This document shows positions 27,604-36,329 of a stretch of 64,000 nucleotides of DNA, one piece after another; the stretch's first letter is position 1; each line of letters begins with the position of its first letter. Under the pieces are notes generated by a model. The model was not told the DNA's origin. It did no database searches and saw only the letters and a list, made by a program, of their open reading frames with translations. Origin of the DNA: Bacillota bacterium (GTDB lineage: Bacteria; Bacillota; Clostridia; Saccharofermentanales; Saccharofermentanaceae); the NCBI GenBank assembly GCA_023397475.1, contig JAEWUD010000027.1, positions 62,001 through 126,000 of the forward strand, in the 5' to 3' direction. A program made the translations under genes and the position numbers.

Positions 27604-28467
27604 TTACTCGTGATCGGCGACTCCTTCATTCACCGCCGTTGGTTCGGCGCCCTTCTCTGGGGACTTTACTCTACGGAAGATGAGGACGTACAGAATCGCA
27701 AGAACGAAGATCGCGATACCGATCACCGTGGCAAGAACGACATCCGGATACTGTCCGTTAAATCCGTTTAGCGAGGTATGTTTGATAAGAATTCCCGCAA
27801 AGGCCCAGATGATGACAAGCCCGTAAGCAACATCGCGACCGACGATGATAGCCGCCGTCGCAATAATCGTCGCAACACCCAGTGTCAGAAGCATCATCAG
27901 AGCTTCCGACGCTCCGAAGCGATCCCATCCGATCGAGACAAGGAATGCCGAGATATTGGCTACGGTGGCAATCGTGATCCACCCGAAATACGCACTGAAA
28001 GGAAGGCGAAGGAAGACTCGCTCTCGAAACGTAAGAAGGTTCTTCTTCGCGATGCGGTTCAGTGTCGCATTGAGATACCCAAGCGTGACAAGAAGCACCA
28101 GCATCAGCACTACAGAGAGAGCTACGATGCGATAATGCCAAGACAGAATCCAGCCGATATTTGCGACAGAAGTGACGAGAAAAACGATGCGGGTTCTGGC
28201 ATCAAGTTTCTCATCCGCCGCGGATGTCTTCAGGCGGAACAGACCAAACTGGAAGAGCACGTATAGAAGCAAGAGCAGATAAATGATGCCCCAGACCGAG
28301 AACGTGATGCCGGCCGGAACAAAGAGATTCGGATACTCATCGGAGAGAGCTGCGGTTGTCACGTTATTAAGAAAACCCGTCGTCGCCGCGAAATTCACGC
28401 CGATCATCAGAAGAAACAGGATCAGGACCGAAAGCTTGACCGGTAAAGTACTCTTCTCTTCCTTCAT
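27604..28467 (-). CDS. TspO/MBR-family (tryptophan-rich sensory protein) membrane protein
   Basis: A 287-residue integral membrane protein with about eight hydrophobic segments. The segment NLFVPAGITFSVWGIIYLLL matches the longer TspO-like proteins common in Bacillota, as does NIGWILSWHYR. TspO relatives bind porphyrins or cholesterol-like ligands; the function of this longer group is not established. AGGAGG precedes the ATG. It is a single gene bounded on the left by the GGDEF/HD-GYP gene and on the right by a repeat element. Confidence 0.75.
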   Translation of the reverse strand: MKEEKSTLPVKLSVLILFLLMIGVNFAATTGFLNNVTTAALSDEYPNLFVPAGITFSVWGIIYLLLLLYVLFQFGLFRLKTSAADEKLDARTRIVFLVTSVANIGWILSWHYRIVALSVVLMLVLLVTLGYLNATLNRIAKKNLLTFRERVFLRLPFSAYFGWITIATVANISAFLVSIGWDRFGASEALMMLLTLGVATIIATAAIIVGRDVAYGLVIIWAFAGILIKHTSLNGFNGQYPDVVLATVIGIAIFVLAILYVLIFRRVKSPEKGAEPTAVNEGVADHE

Positions 28468-28640
28468 AGGAGTTCCTCCTTGCAGGCGTAAGCCGGGAGT
28501 GAATCAGAAGTCCGATCGATGATATTCGTCACGCGTTGAAGAGATCTTCTGACTTCCCGCCACGACATAACATTGTAAGATTATTATACGCCATACACCT
28601 CGCTCTTGTCTCAACCGATTTGCGAGCAACCGACATAATA

Positions 28641-29154
28641 TGGGCGGTGTCTCAAAACACTTTCTTTCGCAGGGGGAACAAAACGAATATACTGTCGCAA
28701 ATAGTTATAGTTAATGATTTTCTTGAATTAAATAATAAAGGTCTGCAGGGGCCCCCGCACTTACGAAAACCCTTAGAGGATCTTGTTTCGTATGTGCATC
28801 AATGACGAATAATTGCTCACGGGATCGCTGGCGCACATACGAAAACCTGTGCGAGTGCCTGTTTCGTATGTGCATCATTGATAAATAACCGCTCTGAGAT
28901 CGCTGGCGCACATACGAAAACCCGTGCGAGTGCCTGTTTCGTATGTGCATCAATGACAAATAACCGCTCTGGGATCGCTGGCGCACATACGAAAACCCTT
29001 AGAGGAGCTTGTTTCGTATGTGCATCAATGACGAATAACCGCACAGGATGGTCAGGCACTCGCTCTACAGATGCGAGAAATATGCGAGACGGTTCCATCG
29101 TCATTTGAAAATACATTAGGGCCGTCTCTCAACTTTCGTTTCGAGACAGCCCCT
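28641..29154. mobile_element. MITE-like element containing a 75-bp palindromic tandem array (copy C)
   Basis: The ends are related inverted repeats: GGCGGTGTCTCAAAAC at about 28643 and, on the other strand at 29150, GGGGCTGTCTCGAAAC. The right end also forms the hairpin shared with 1116-1145. Inside, four units start near 28755, 28831, 28906 and 28981 (period 75-76), each a palindrome GCACATACGAAAAC ... GTTTCGTATGTGC followed by ATCAATGACGAATAACCGC. No transposase is encoded. Because 75 is a multiple of three, both strands stay open and give false repetitive proteins. No clear target duplication was seen. Confidence 0.7.
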
Positions 29155-29194
29155 TTATGCCCTCCCAGACGGGTATTCCGTTAGGAACCCCCCA

Positions 29195-30229
29195 TTATTC
29201 GACGTTCAGTATACTTTGCTTCTCGATCTTTTCTCTCTCCTCGATCCAGGAAACCGTATCTGCGATCGAGTCTGTCAACTCCCGCGGATTGTACATGAGT
29301 TCATTATCCGCCTTGGAATGACTGTATCGTGTCTTCGGATAAACCATGAAGAGCGAATACTTCGTGTATGGTGACGGAACTTTGCGAACTTTGTAATAGA
29401 AGTTCGCAATCGGACGGATCCGCTTGGCCATCCAAATCGGCAGGAACATCTTGACGGGTCGCTTACCGGAGACCTCCTGCAATCGTCCGATAAATTCTTT
29501 CGCACTGATGTATCGATTCGAAAGAATATAACAGGTTCCCATATTGCCGCGTTCTACCGCGGAAATGACGCCGTCTGCCACATCTCTGACATCCGCAAAA
29601 TCATAGCCGCCCTGTACGATCTTCGTCAAATTTCCGGCGAGATAATCGCTGATGAGCTGTGTGACTTCAGAACTCGTGGAGTAATCGTAGGGGCCGATGA
29701 TTCCGGACGGATTTACGATGACGGCATTCAGCTTATTCAGCTTCACCTTCTCGAGAATATACTGTGTTGCCTCGGCTTTTGACTTCGCGTATTCACCCTC
29801 GACCATGTGTCGATTGAAGTTATCCACTTCCTCGACATAAGCAGAGCCTTCCTGTTGGGGGATCGCATGCGCAGAGCTGACGTAAACGAGTTTGCCGATA
29901 CGATAGCGAACACACATGTCGGTAACATCAACGGTTCCCTGGACGTTCACCCGGTGGATCAGCGGATTTCTGTAGTCGGCAATATTTACCATTTCTGCCG
30001 TGTGGATGACAACTGTTTCTCTCGGGTCGACAACATTGAAGAATTCTTTCATCGAGTCCTTATTCAATACCGTTCCATAACTGACTTCGATCGGCAAACC
30101 ATGAAGAGCTTCTGTATCGGCGTCCGGATCTACCAGAACGCGAACCCACCGATGTTGCTCCACGAGTTTTCGAATGATGGCGTTCCCCAGCTGTCCGAGT
30201 CCATCTGTAACCAGATACTGTCTGATCAT
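29195..30229 (-). CDS. NAD-dependent epimerase/dehydratase family protein
   Basis: A 344-residue extended short-chain dehydrogenase. The nucleotide site is the variant LVTDGLGQLGNAI at residues 6-18 and the catalytic pair is YAKSK near residue 152, with the serine in LVYVSSAHAI. The C-terminal substrate part (FYYKVRKVPSPYTKYSL) resembles 3-beta-hydroxysteroid/dihydroflavonol-type reductases rather than sugar epimerases. The substrate is not known. GTGAGGT lies upstream of the ATG. The repeat hairpin at 29120-29151 lies just past the stop and may terminate it. Confidence 0.82.
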   Translation of the reverse strand: MIRQYLVTDGLGQLGNAIIRKLVEQHRWVRVLVDPDADTEALHGLPIEVSYGTVLNKDSMKEFFNVVDPRETVVIHTAEMVNIADYRNPLIHRVNVQGTVDVTDMCVRYRIGKLVYVSSAHAIPQQEGSAYVEEVDNFNRHMVEGEYAKSKAEATQYILEKVKLNKLNAVIVNPSGIIGPYDYSTSSEVTQLISDYLAGNLTKIVQGGYDFADVRDVADGVISAVERGNMGTCYILSNRYISAKEFIGRLQEVSGKRPVKMFLPIWMAKRIRPIANFYYKVRKVPSPYTKYSLFMVYPKTRYSHSKADNELMYNPRELTDSIADTVSWIEEREKIEKQSILNVE

Positions 30230-30344
30230 CTTACCTCACCCCGTCTCCGTTTATTCTTCTTCCGCCCCACCGCGGTAATTGAATTGTGTCGTAATTGTGC
30301 ACTTTTTCTTGTTCTCATTTTACATCAAACAGAGGAGGAAAAAT

Positions 30345-30467
30345 ATGAGGTTTTTCGTGATTTTTATAGCATTTTTGCCAATATTATCGCATTATGATCA
30401 AATTTTTTGCATATTTTCTACATTATTTTACGTATTTTCGGGAATTTCTATCAAGAATTATTTATGA
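30345..30467 (+). CDS. Possible 40-residue hydrophobic small protein
   Basis: An ATG preceded by the strong ribosome site AGAGGAGG at six bases opens a 40-codon frame encoding a very hydrophobic, phenylalanine-rich peptide (MRFFVIFIAFLPILSHYDQI then IFCIFSTLFYVFSG). One or two membrane segments are likely. The local DNA is far more AT-rich than its surroundings, which favours hydrophobic codons by chance, so coding status is uncertain. The rest of the 30230-30529 gap holds no other recognisable feature. Confidence 0.35.
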   Translation: MRFFVIFIAFLPILSHYDQIFCIFSTLFYVFSGISIKNYL

Positions 30468-30529
30468 TATAACCGAGCTAAACGTTACGTAATTGTGAAC
30501 ATTCCCACCATTTTCGCTCCAATAATTTG

Positions 30530-30572
30530 CGAAAGTAAAACGCTTGCCCGGGGTATGTCACCCGGACAAGCG
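30530..30572 (-). terminator. Intrinsic terminator for the small membrane protein gene
   Basis: On the minus strand GCTTGTCCGGGTG pairs with the ACCCCGGGCAAGC side (GCTTG/CAAGC and CCGGG core), followed by GTTTTAC. It is about 30 bases past the stop at 30603. Confidence 0.75.
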
Positions 30573-30602
30573 TGAATTTCAATAATGAGAAATATCTCAA
30601 GA

Positions 30603-30992
30603 TCAGGCAGCGTTGTACGTGTCCCGGTTGATCGGTTCTGCGGTCTTATCACAGTAAACGTCGGAAGTATACCCTCCGGCATAGTTGCCGCAATACGGAT
30701 CTTCCTCTGCCAAACGTGATGTACCTGCGGCTGCACGGACAGCCGACATCGCTGATCGTCTCTTCAGCCCGGATGCGGATCTGCTCGATTCGTGCCTCTT
30801 ATCAAATGTCCGGCGAACCCCTCTCGCCACGGCTTCGCCTCGCGAGGTCTTTCGATATCGCGCGTGACTCCGGTCGCGAAGATCGATCACCGCATTGTCT
30901 TCCCCGGTGAAGAACTCACGAAGAAGCTCTTCTGCAAACCACAGGATAAATGCCACGATCGCGATAATGATCATCACTGTAAGTACCGTCAT
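30603..30992 (-). CDS. Single-pass membrane protein of unknown function
   Basis: A 129-residue protein: one N-terminal membrane helix (MTVLTVMIIIAIVAFILWFA, residues 1-20), then a basic, arginine- and serine-rich cytoplasmic-looking part (about 40-95) and a tyrosine/asparagine-rich tail ending NRDTYNAA. No family is recognised. ATG 30992 is preceded by GGGAGG at seven bases. It is a single gene with its own terminator. Confidence 0.65.
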   Translation of the reverse strand: MTVLTVMIIIAIVAFILWFAEELLREFFTGEDNAVIDLRDRSHARYRKTSRGEAVARGVRRTFDKRHESSRSASGLKRRSAMSAVRAAAGTSRLAEEDPYCGNYAGGYTSDVYCDKTAEPINRDTYNAA

Positions 30993-31121
30993 ACACAACC
31001 CTCCCAACGAAAGAACATTTGTTCTATTCGCAGTATATCGAGGATTGTGTCCAATTTCCAGTACTTTCAGAAAAAATCAGAAACATTTGTTCGATTTATT
31101 TTAACATAGGGCTCGAAAGAC

Positions 31122-31511
31122 CTATTTCGCGGCTAATAATTCAGCAATCGGTCGATCCGCCGGCAGTAGTTCATGAAGCAGAATCTCGTCCGGCGTCAGG
31201 AAGCGCACTTCGTCATGAACGCGAAGATGGAATTCACCCGAGAACGCCGGAACGCGATAGGCCAGAAGAAGAATCGCTCCTGACGGGTACTCGAAAAGGT
31301 TCTTCGCGAAAAGCCCGCCAATGAACGCCTCAATCGAGAACTCCTCTCGAAGCTCCCGGGCGAGACATTCTTCCGGTGTCTCATTCGCTTCGATCTTCCC
31401 TCCGGGAAACTCCCATCCTCCGGCATGCTTCTGGCCGGGTGCTCGACGGGCGATGAGAAATCGTCCTTGCTGTTCAATAATCGCCGCCGTAACGGCACAT
31501 GGTTCGCTCAT
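31122..31511 (-). CDS. Nudix hydrolase, MutT/8-oxo-dGTPase type
   Basis: A 129-residue Nudix enzyme. The Nudix box reads GGKIEANETPEECLARELRE then EF, with all catalytic glutamates, near residues 38-60, preceded by GGWEFPGG as in MutT/CTP pyrophosphohydrolase relatives. It probably sanitises oxidised nucleotides. Its start overlaps the end of the rhodanese lipoprotein gene by four bases, so the two are co-translated. Confidence 0.92.
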   Translation of the reverse strand: MSEPCAVTAAIIEQQGRFLIARRAPGQKHAGGWEFPGGKIEANETPEECLARELREEFSIEAFIGGLFAKNLFEYPSGAILLLAYRVPAFSGEFHLRVHDEVRFLTPDEILLHELLPADRPIAELLAAK

Positions 31512-31945
31512 CCGACAACGGTCTCGTACGGCCAGTCAATAATCCCGCCGAACTCATAAACCTTGGTATAGCCCATGGAGACAAGAATTTCCGATGCGGT
31601 CTTGCTGCGATTTCCGCTGCGACAATAGACGAGGAGAATCGCATCCTTATCCGGGATCACCTCGGCCGCATTCTGATCGAAAGTTCCAAGTTCAAGGTTC
31701 ACTGCACCGGGAATGTGCCCTTCCGCGAATTCTTCGGGCGTTCGGACATCGAGAATGATCGCACCCTCATCATCCATCATCTCCTTGGCCTCATCGGGTG
31801 AAATCTGCTGATAGGACGCCGTCGTCTCCGTTTCGGAAGCCTGACCTGCGGAACTGTCACCGGATGGTGTGCCCGACGTGGCCGGCGCACAAGACGCGAC
31901 AAGGACAGTGAACATCAGTAACGACGCCAATAATCCTCTCTTCAT
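31508..31945 (-). CDS. Rhodanese-domain lipoprotein
   Basis: A 145-residue secreted lipoprotein: signal peptide with lipobox LVASC (cysteine near 19), a short S/T/E linker, then a single rhodanese domain (about 48-143) with active-site loop CRSGNRS and preceding LDVRTPEEFAEGHIPGA. Rhodaneses move sulfane sulfur; this one acts outside the membrane. It lies 24 bases after galE on the same strand and overlaps the Nudix gene. Confidence 0.93.
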   Translation of the reverse strand: MKRGLLASLLMFTVLVASCAPATSGTPSGDSSAGQASETETTASYQQISPDEAKEMMDDEGAIILDVRTPEEFAEGHIPGAVNLELGTFDQNAAEVIPDKDAILLVYCRSGNRSKTASEILVSMGYTKVYEFGGIIDWPYETVVG

Positions 31946-31969
31946 AGAAATTCTCCTTTCCGCTTCGAA

Positions 31970-32974
31970 TTAGCCTTCGTTCTTTTCGGTAAAGCGCCAG
32001 CTGTCGGCGCACATCTCATCGATCGTTCGCTCCGCGTGCCAGCCGAGAAGCTCCCGGGCCTTCGCCGTATCCGCGTAGCACGAGGCAATGTCTCCGGGAC
32101 GTCGCCCGACGATCGTGTACGGAACATCTCGTCCGCTCGCCTTTTCATACGCACGGATGATCTCCAGAACACTCGTGCCCTTGCCGGTTCCGAGATTCAC
32201 CGGCATCGCTCCCGCATTCTCCTTCGAATAAGAGAGCGCCGCGAGATGTCCCTTCGCGAGATCAACAACATGAATATAATCACGAACTCCCGTGCCGTCC
32301 GGCGTATCGTAATCGTCTCCGTAAACCGACAAGTTCGGCAACTTCCCGCAGGCGACACGTGCGATATACGGAACGAGATTGTTCGGAATTCCTGACGGAT
32401 TCTCGCCGAGAAGTCCGCTCTCGTGAGCGCCGATCGGATTAAAGTAACGAAGCAGGACTGCCGAGAAACGCTCATCCGCCCGACAGAGATCAAACAGAAT
32501 ATTCTCGATCATCACTTTGGTCATTCCGTACGGATTCGTCGCCGATGTCGGCATATCTTCACGATACGGCACCGGATTCTGGAATCCATAAACAGTTGCG
32601 GAGGAGGAGAACACGATCCGGCTGACATCGTGGCGGCGCATCGCGCGCAGGATGACGAGCGTGCCCGTAAGATTATTCTCATAATATTCGAGAGGTTTCT
32701 CGACGGATTCTCCGACCGCCTTCAATCCGGCGAAATGAATGACTGCATCGATCTTCTCGCTTGAAAAGACCCGCTCAACACCGTCTTTATCTGTCATATC
32801 TACTTCGTACAGCGTGACCTCGCGTCCCGAGATCTCCCGGATACGATCGATGACCGATCGGTCGGAGTTGCGAAAATCATCGAGGATAATGACTTCATAA
32901 CCGGCCGCCAAAAGTTCGACACAGGTGTGGCTTCCGATAAATCCGGCACCGCCGGTAACTAGTACTTTTCCCAT
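31970..32974 (-). CDS. galE: UDP-glucose 4-epimerase
   Basis: A 334-residue enzyme interconverting UDP-glucose and UDP-galactose. NAD site TGGAGFIGSH at residues 7-16, catalytic serine in VFSSSATVYG, tyrosine and lysine in NPYGMTKVM, and the characteristic RYFNPIGAH and DGTGVRDYIHVVDLA. Length is typical of GalE (338 in E. coli). AGGAGA lies seven bases before ATG. It is first in a likely three-gene operon with the rhodanese and Nudix genes. Confidence 0.95.
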   Translation of the reverse strand: MGKVLVTGGAGFIGSHTCVELLAAGYEVIILDDFRNSDRSVIDRIREISGREVTLYEVDMTDKDGVERVFSSEKIDAVIHFAGLKAVGESVEKPLEYYENNLTGTLVILRAMRRHDVSRIVFSSSATVYGFQNPVPYREDMPTSATNPYGMTKVMIENILFDLCRADERFSAVLLRYFNPIGAHESGLLGENPSGIPNNLVPYIARVACGKLPNLSVYGDDYDTPDGTGVRDYIHVVDLAKGHLAALSYSKENAGAMPVNLGTGKGTSVLEIIRAYEKASGRDVPYTIVGRRPGDIASCYADTAKARELLGWHAERTIDEMCADSWRFTEKNEG

Positions 32975-33127
32975 TTTACTGTCTCCTGTTCATCGTTTAT
33001 CTACACACAGAATACCACAGATCCCGTCCCCCGGCGCGATGCCGACATCGCGAGTCGACCGAAAAAATAGCAACAAAACACCGTGTGAAAGCGCTAAAAT
33101 TCGGTGAGAATGCCGTCATCGCGAGGG

Positions 33128-33157
33128 TTTATCGAGGCACGCCGTGTTCAGTATAAT
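33128..33157 (+). promoter_or_regulatory. Probable promoter of the HAD hydrolase gene
   Basis: TATAAT at 33152-33157 with a weak -35 (TTTATC, 33128-33133) at 18 bp. It lies 33 bases upstream of the start. Confidence 0.4.
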
Positions 33158-33189
33158 AAAGATAGAGATGAGCTCACAGCGGAAAGCGG

Positions 33190-34032
33190 GTGGATAAAAT
33201 GCGTTATGACATGCTGGCACTGGATATCGACGGAACATTGACGAACTCCGACAAGAAAATCACGCCGGCAACGGAAGCCGCTCTCCGCGAAGTCCTCGAG
33301 AGCGGCGTAACGGTCGTTCTTGCTTCCGGTCGCCCGACACCCGGTCTCGAAGCATTCGCCGAGCAGCTGGAGCTTGCGAAATACGGCGGATACATTCTCT
33401 CCTATAATGGTGCGCGTATCACCGACTGCCGCACAGGCGAAATCATTTTTCAGCAGACGCTACCCGTTGGTATGGTGTCCCGCTTTCACGACTACGCGAA
33501 CGAGCACGGGCTCGGTATGATGACCTATGAGAACCGCAGTATTCTAACCGGAAGTCCGATCGATTCTTATATGGAGATTGAATCGAGAATCAACGGCATG
33601 CCGATTCTCACGCAGCAGGATTTCCCTCAGAGTGTCCCGGAACTTGTAAACAAGTGCCTTCTGACCGGAGATCCGGATGCCCTTGCCGTCCACGAGAAGA
33701 AGCTCGCCGAAGAGTATGCCGGCGTACTCAGTATCTATCGCTCCGAACCGTTCTTCTTGGAAATCATGCCCAAGGGTGTCGATAAAGCGTATTCTCTCTC
33801 GGTCTTACTCGAAAAAACAGGTCTTTCCAAAGAAGCCCTGGTCTGTTGCGGAGACGGATACAACGACATCTCGATGCTTCGTTATGCCGGTCTCGGTGTG
33901 GCGATGCACAATGCACAGCCGGCGGTAAAGGCCGTTGCCGACTACATCACTGAGTCCAACAACGCCGACGGCATCGCCCGCGTTATCACCTCCTTCCTAC
34001 TCCGCCCGACAAAGAAATCCCGCGTAGCATAA
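33190..34032 (+). CDS. Cof-type HAD-superfamily phosphatase
   Basis: A 280-residue HAD hydrolase of the Cof/YidA group. Motif I is ALDIDGTLTNSDKK with the nucleophile aspartate, motif II LASGRPT, motif III the lysine in MPKGVDKAYSLS and motif IV CCGDGYNDISMLRYAGLGVAM. These enzymes dephosphorylate sugar phosphates or cofactors such as FMN; the substrate is not evident. Start could be GTG 33190 or ATG 33199. A hairpin follows the stop. Confidence 0.92.
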   Translation: MDKMRYDMLALDIDGTLTNSDKKITPATEAALREVLESGVTVVLASGRPTPGLEAFAEQLELAKYGGYILSYNGARITDCRTGEIIFQQTLPVGMVSRFHDYANEHGLGMMTYENRSILTGSPIDSYMEIESRINGMPILTQQDFPQSVPELVNKCLLTGDPDALAVHEKKLAEEYAGVLSIYRSEPFFLEIMPKGVDKAYSLSVLLEKTGLSKEALVCCGDGYNDISMLRYAGLGVAMHNAQPAVKAVADYITESNNADGIARVITSFLLRPTKKSRVA

Positions 34033-34092
34033 GAACCACCTCGTCCTTTCGCAGCCTTACGGTTTGCGACCCGGACAAAGTGGTTCTTTTCG
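34031..34092. terminator. Bidirectional terminator after the HAD gene
   Basis: AAGAACCAC at the stop codon pairs with GTGGTTCTT (34080-34088), followed by TTCG. The 40-base interior can form a further stem (CTTTCGCA region with TGCGA). It can also serve the convergent LiaF-like gene. Confidence 0.6.
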
Positions 34093-34145
34093 CGTACAAG
34101 CAGGGATATCAGAGGTTCATATGAACATCTCTTTCGTGTTATCGA

Positions 34146-34877
34146 TCAGATGAAGACGACCTTAACGTCACCGAAGTAAACGTTTCCCGTGAGTGTAACC
34201 TTCTGATAATCACCGGAAGAAAGGGTCGCGCCCTCGACGTTCCCGGCGAAGACATTGGTCTGATTATCGATATTCCAAGTGCGCGGCACGAAAAGAACGG
34301 CGCTTCCGAAACGGCAGTCGACGTTGATAACAAGACCGGCCGGGTCCGGGTTACACTGATCGAAGTAGACTTTGACCGAGCCGAATTCGACACGGACATC
34401 GGCGCGTTTCAAGTTCTCGGAGCGGGCATACTTGATTTGTTCACTGAAGGATGCGTCGACACTTATCGTGTCCGCATTGTCTTCCGAAGATGTGGATCGA
34501 CCGAACTCCGGCACGGGGCCTTCGCGAAAAGAATGCCAGCGGCGCTCTCCGAAGTGTTTGCGGAAACGGTCGCGGATCATGCGTCCGAAGATTGCCGACA
34601 GACCGATCGAGATCGCTACGGCGGCAAGAACCAGAAGCCAGAGATTCATGTCGGGAATCCCGAGTTCATTGCGCCAGATATAGGCGATAAACGGCAGCGG
34701 GATCAATCCGCCGAAGAAGTTGAGATCGAAAAAGCTCATGACACTGATGCCGACGAGGACAATCGTTCCCAGAACATGGATCACACCGAATCCCGTTCCG
34801 ATGCCGATGGCGTTCAGAACGATGAACAAACCGCCGAGCACAAAGAGAATTCCCCAGAAAATACTACGTTTTTTCAT
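34146..34877 (-). CDS. LiaF-like cell-envelope stress membrane protein
   Basis: A 243-residue protein with about four membrane helices in residues 1-105 (SIFWGILFVLGGLFIVLNAI at the start) and a soluble C-terminal beta-helix-like domain (about 140-243) with repeating short strands (RADVRVEFGSVKVYFDQ, GNVEGATLSSGDYQKV, VYFGDVKVVF), typical of LiaF/cell-wall-active antibiotic response proteins. In relatives LiaF modulates a stress-sensing kinase; here it is coupled to a LytTR regulator instead, overlapping it by 14 bases. Confidence 0.82.
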   Translation of the reverse strand: MKKRSIFWGILFVLGGLFIVLNAIGIGTGFGVIHVLGTIVLVGISVMSFFDLNFFGGLIPLPFIAYIWRNELGIPDMNLWLLVLAAVAISIGLSAIFGRMIRDRFRKHFGERRWHSFREGPVPEFGRSTSSEDNADTISVDASFSEQIKYARSENLKRADVRVEFGSVKVYFDQCNPDPAGLVINVDCRFGSAVLFVPRTWNIDNQTNVFAGNVEGATLSSGDYQKVTLTGNVYFGDVKVVFI

Positions 34878-35328
34878 ACAAATGCCTCTCTTCCATTTTT
34901 TCTTTTAATACATTCGCGTACATTCTCGACGCATAGACTTCCTTGTGCGTCCCTCGAAAGGTGACGTGGCTGGTGCGGGTGATTCCGCGCTGGATCGAGA
35001 AAATCATAAGGGTGTTTGCGATGGTTGATTTCGAAATTCGAACAAAATACGCCGGGAGGATACCGGTGAGTTCGCCGAGTCGCTGCTTCGTCTCGAAGGA
35101 GTCCTTACATGTATGCGCATACACGCGCTCCCCCTCCGTCTCGAAAAACAAAACCTCAGACAGGGTCGGATAGTACTGCTCCTCCCCTTTGAAAAACGTC
35201 GGTCCGGGACCATCCTTGTCTTCTTTGCCAAGCCGGCGGATCAATTCCTCGATCTCCGGCGTGATCTTGCGGCAACGAATCACCGTTTCGTCAGGTCCTT
35301 CCTCTATCATTTCAATCCGTACTCGCAT
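34864..35328 (-). CDS. LytTR-domain DNA-binding regulator
   Basis: A 154-residue protein with an N-terminal ~50-residue part (MRVRIEMIEEGPDETVIRC) and a C-terminal LytTR domain (about 55-150): EVLFFETEGERVYAHT, the YFVRISKSTIANT recognition segment, and HVTFRGTHKEVYASRMY at the end. It lacks a receiver domain, so it is a stand-alone regulator, probably controlling its own operon with the LiaF-like gene. Confidence 0.88.
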   Translation of the reverse strand: MRVRIEMIEEGPDETVIRCRKITPEIEELIRRLGKEDKDGPGPTFFKGEEQYYPTLSEVLFFETEGERVYAHTCKDSFETKQRLGELTGILPAYFVRISKSTIANTLMIFSIQRGITRTSHVTFRGTHKEVYASRMYANVLKEKMEERHLYEKT

Positions 35329-35452
35329 CTTGTCCCCCTCGAATCAACCTTACGTGCTCATTATAGAACTCCCTGTCGCGGATGGAATAGCTTCCCGGTC
35401 AAGTGGTCATTTTTTGCCGTCAAGTTGCCCTGTGAGGCGGCTAAGAATGTCG

Positions 35453-35481
35453 ATGACGCCCTTCGATACGTCGTATATACT
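35453..35481 (+). promoter_or_regulatory. Promoter of the lysoplasmalogenase gene
   Basis: ATGACG (35453-35458), a 17-bp spacer and TATACT (35476-35481), 27 bases before the start. Confidence 0.5.
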
Positions 35482-35507
35482 ATAGATAAGAAGTTTCAGA
35501 GGAGGCG

Positions 35508-36182
35508 ATGATGATGGTTTGGCCGGCCATTCTCTACGGGATTCTCTTTGTTTTTCTTCTCTGCTGTCATCAGAACAAAAAGCTTATGTGGGCATATCCG
35601 TGGGGCAAGCTCGGCATGGGATTGTGCTTCTTCTTTGTGGCGACGCTGGGCGCGCAACTCTCCGGGCGCTGGGACGCGGCATTTTTTCTCCTGCCGGCCT
35701 TTACTCTGTCTGCCGGCGGTGATGTCGCCCTGGGTTTCGCCCGGGCGAACAATCGCTTCCACGGCTCCGAAATGGTGGTCGGTTCCATTTTTTTCGCCAT
35801 CGCGCACATCCTCTTCTATATCGGGTTCTCTTTCTTGTACCCGCCTGTCGCTGCAGATTTCCTCCTGCCCCTTCTCTTTACGGCAGGAATGGCGTGTCTG
35901 ATGCAAAAAAACAAAAAAGAGTTGCGACGCATGTGGCCGGTCGCACTTGTCTACTCGTATTTCGTCGGTCTTCTGTGGGCAAAAAGTGCGACGGCACTGG
36001 TTACGTCGCAGGATTTTACATCGGCCGTTTTTTTCCTGGGTGCTACGATGTTTTTCGCGTCGGATCTGCTTCTCTATTTCCTTAACTATCGCAAAGCAAA
36101 TCCGAGATATCTGTTCCCGCTTCACCTGGGATTGTACTATCTGGGGATCCTTCTTCTGGCCGTCTGTTTGAGATTATCATAA
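35508..36182 (+). CDS. YhhN-type lysoplasmalogenase membrane protein
   Basis: A 224-residue protein with about eight hydrophobic segments and the family landmarks SAGGDVALGFA (conserved aspartate) and the histidine of FFAIAHILFYIGF. YhhN/TMEM86 enzymes cleave the vinyl-ether bond of lysoplasmalogens; plasmalogens are common in clostridia, so the role is plausible. Three consecutive ATG codons follow AGAGGAGG; the second or third has better spacing, so the true start may be 3-6 bases downstream of 35508. Confidence 0.82.
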   Translation: MMMVWPAILYGILFVFLLCCHQNKKLMWAYPWGKLGMGLCFFFVATLGAQLSGRWDAAFFLLPAFTLSAGGDVALGFARANNRFHGSEMVVGSIFFAIAHILFYIGFSFLYPPVAADFLLPLLFTAGMACLMQKNKKELRRMWPVALVYSYFVGLLWAKSATALVTSQDFTSAVFFLGATMFFASDLLLYFLNYRKANPRYLFPLHLGLYYLGILLLAVCLRLS

Positions 36183-36228
36183 GGTTTGAAAGTTAATCAT
36201 ATTCTTCTTTCAAAACACGTAATCTGTT

Positions 36229-36257
36229 TTGATTTTCTGATACAAAGCAGATATACT
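36229..36257 (+). promoter_or_regulatory. Promoter of the solute-binding/HD-GYP/kinase operon
   Basis: TTGATT (36229-36234), a 17-bp spacer and TATACT (36252-36257). The first start codon is 72 bases downstream. Confidence 0.6.
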
Positions 36258-36329
36258 GAAATTACAGTCAATCACTCAATATATCAAATGCACGATATAG
36301 CTCATGGATAGATTTTGAGGGTGACAAGA

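Noticed and set aside
28711..29116. Open frames on both strands encoding repetitive THTKxxxxCFVCAS-like peptides
   Set aside because: They are translations of a 75-bp palindromic array whose period is a multiple of three; frames are open on both strands and lack proper start sites.
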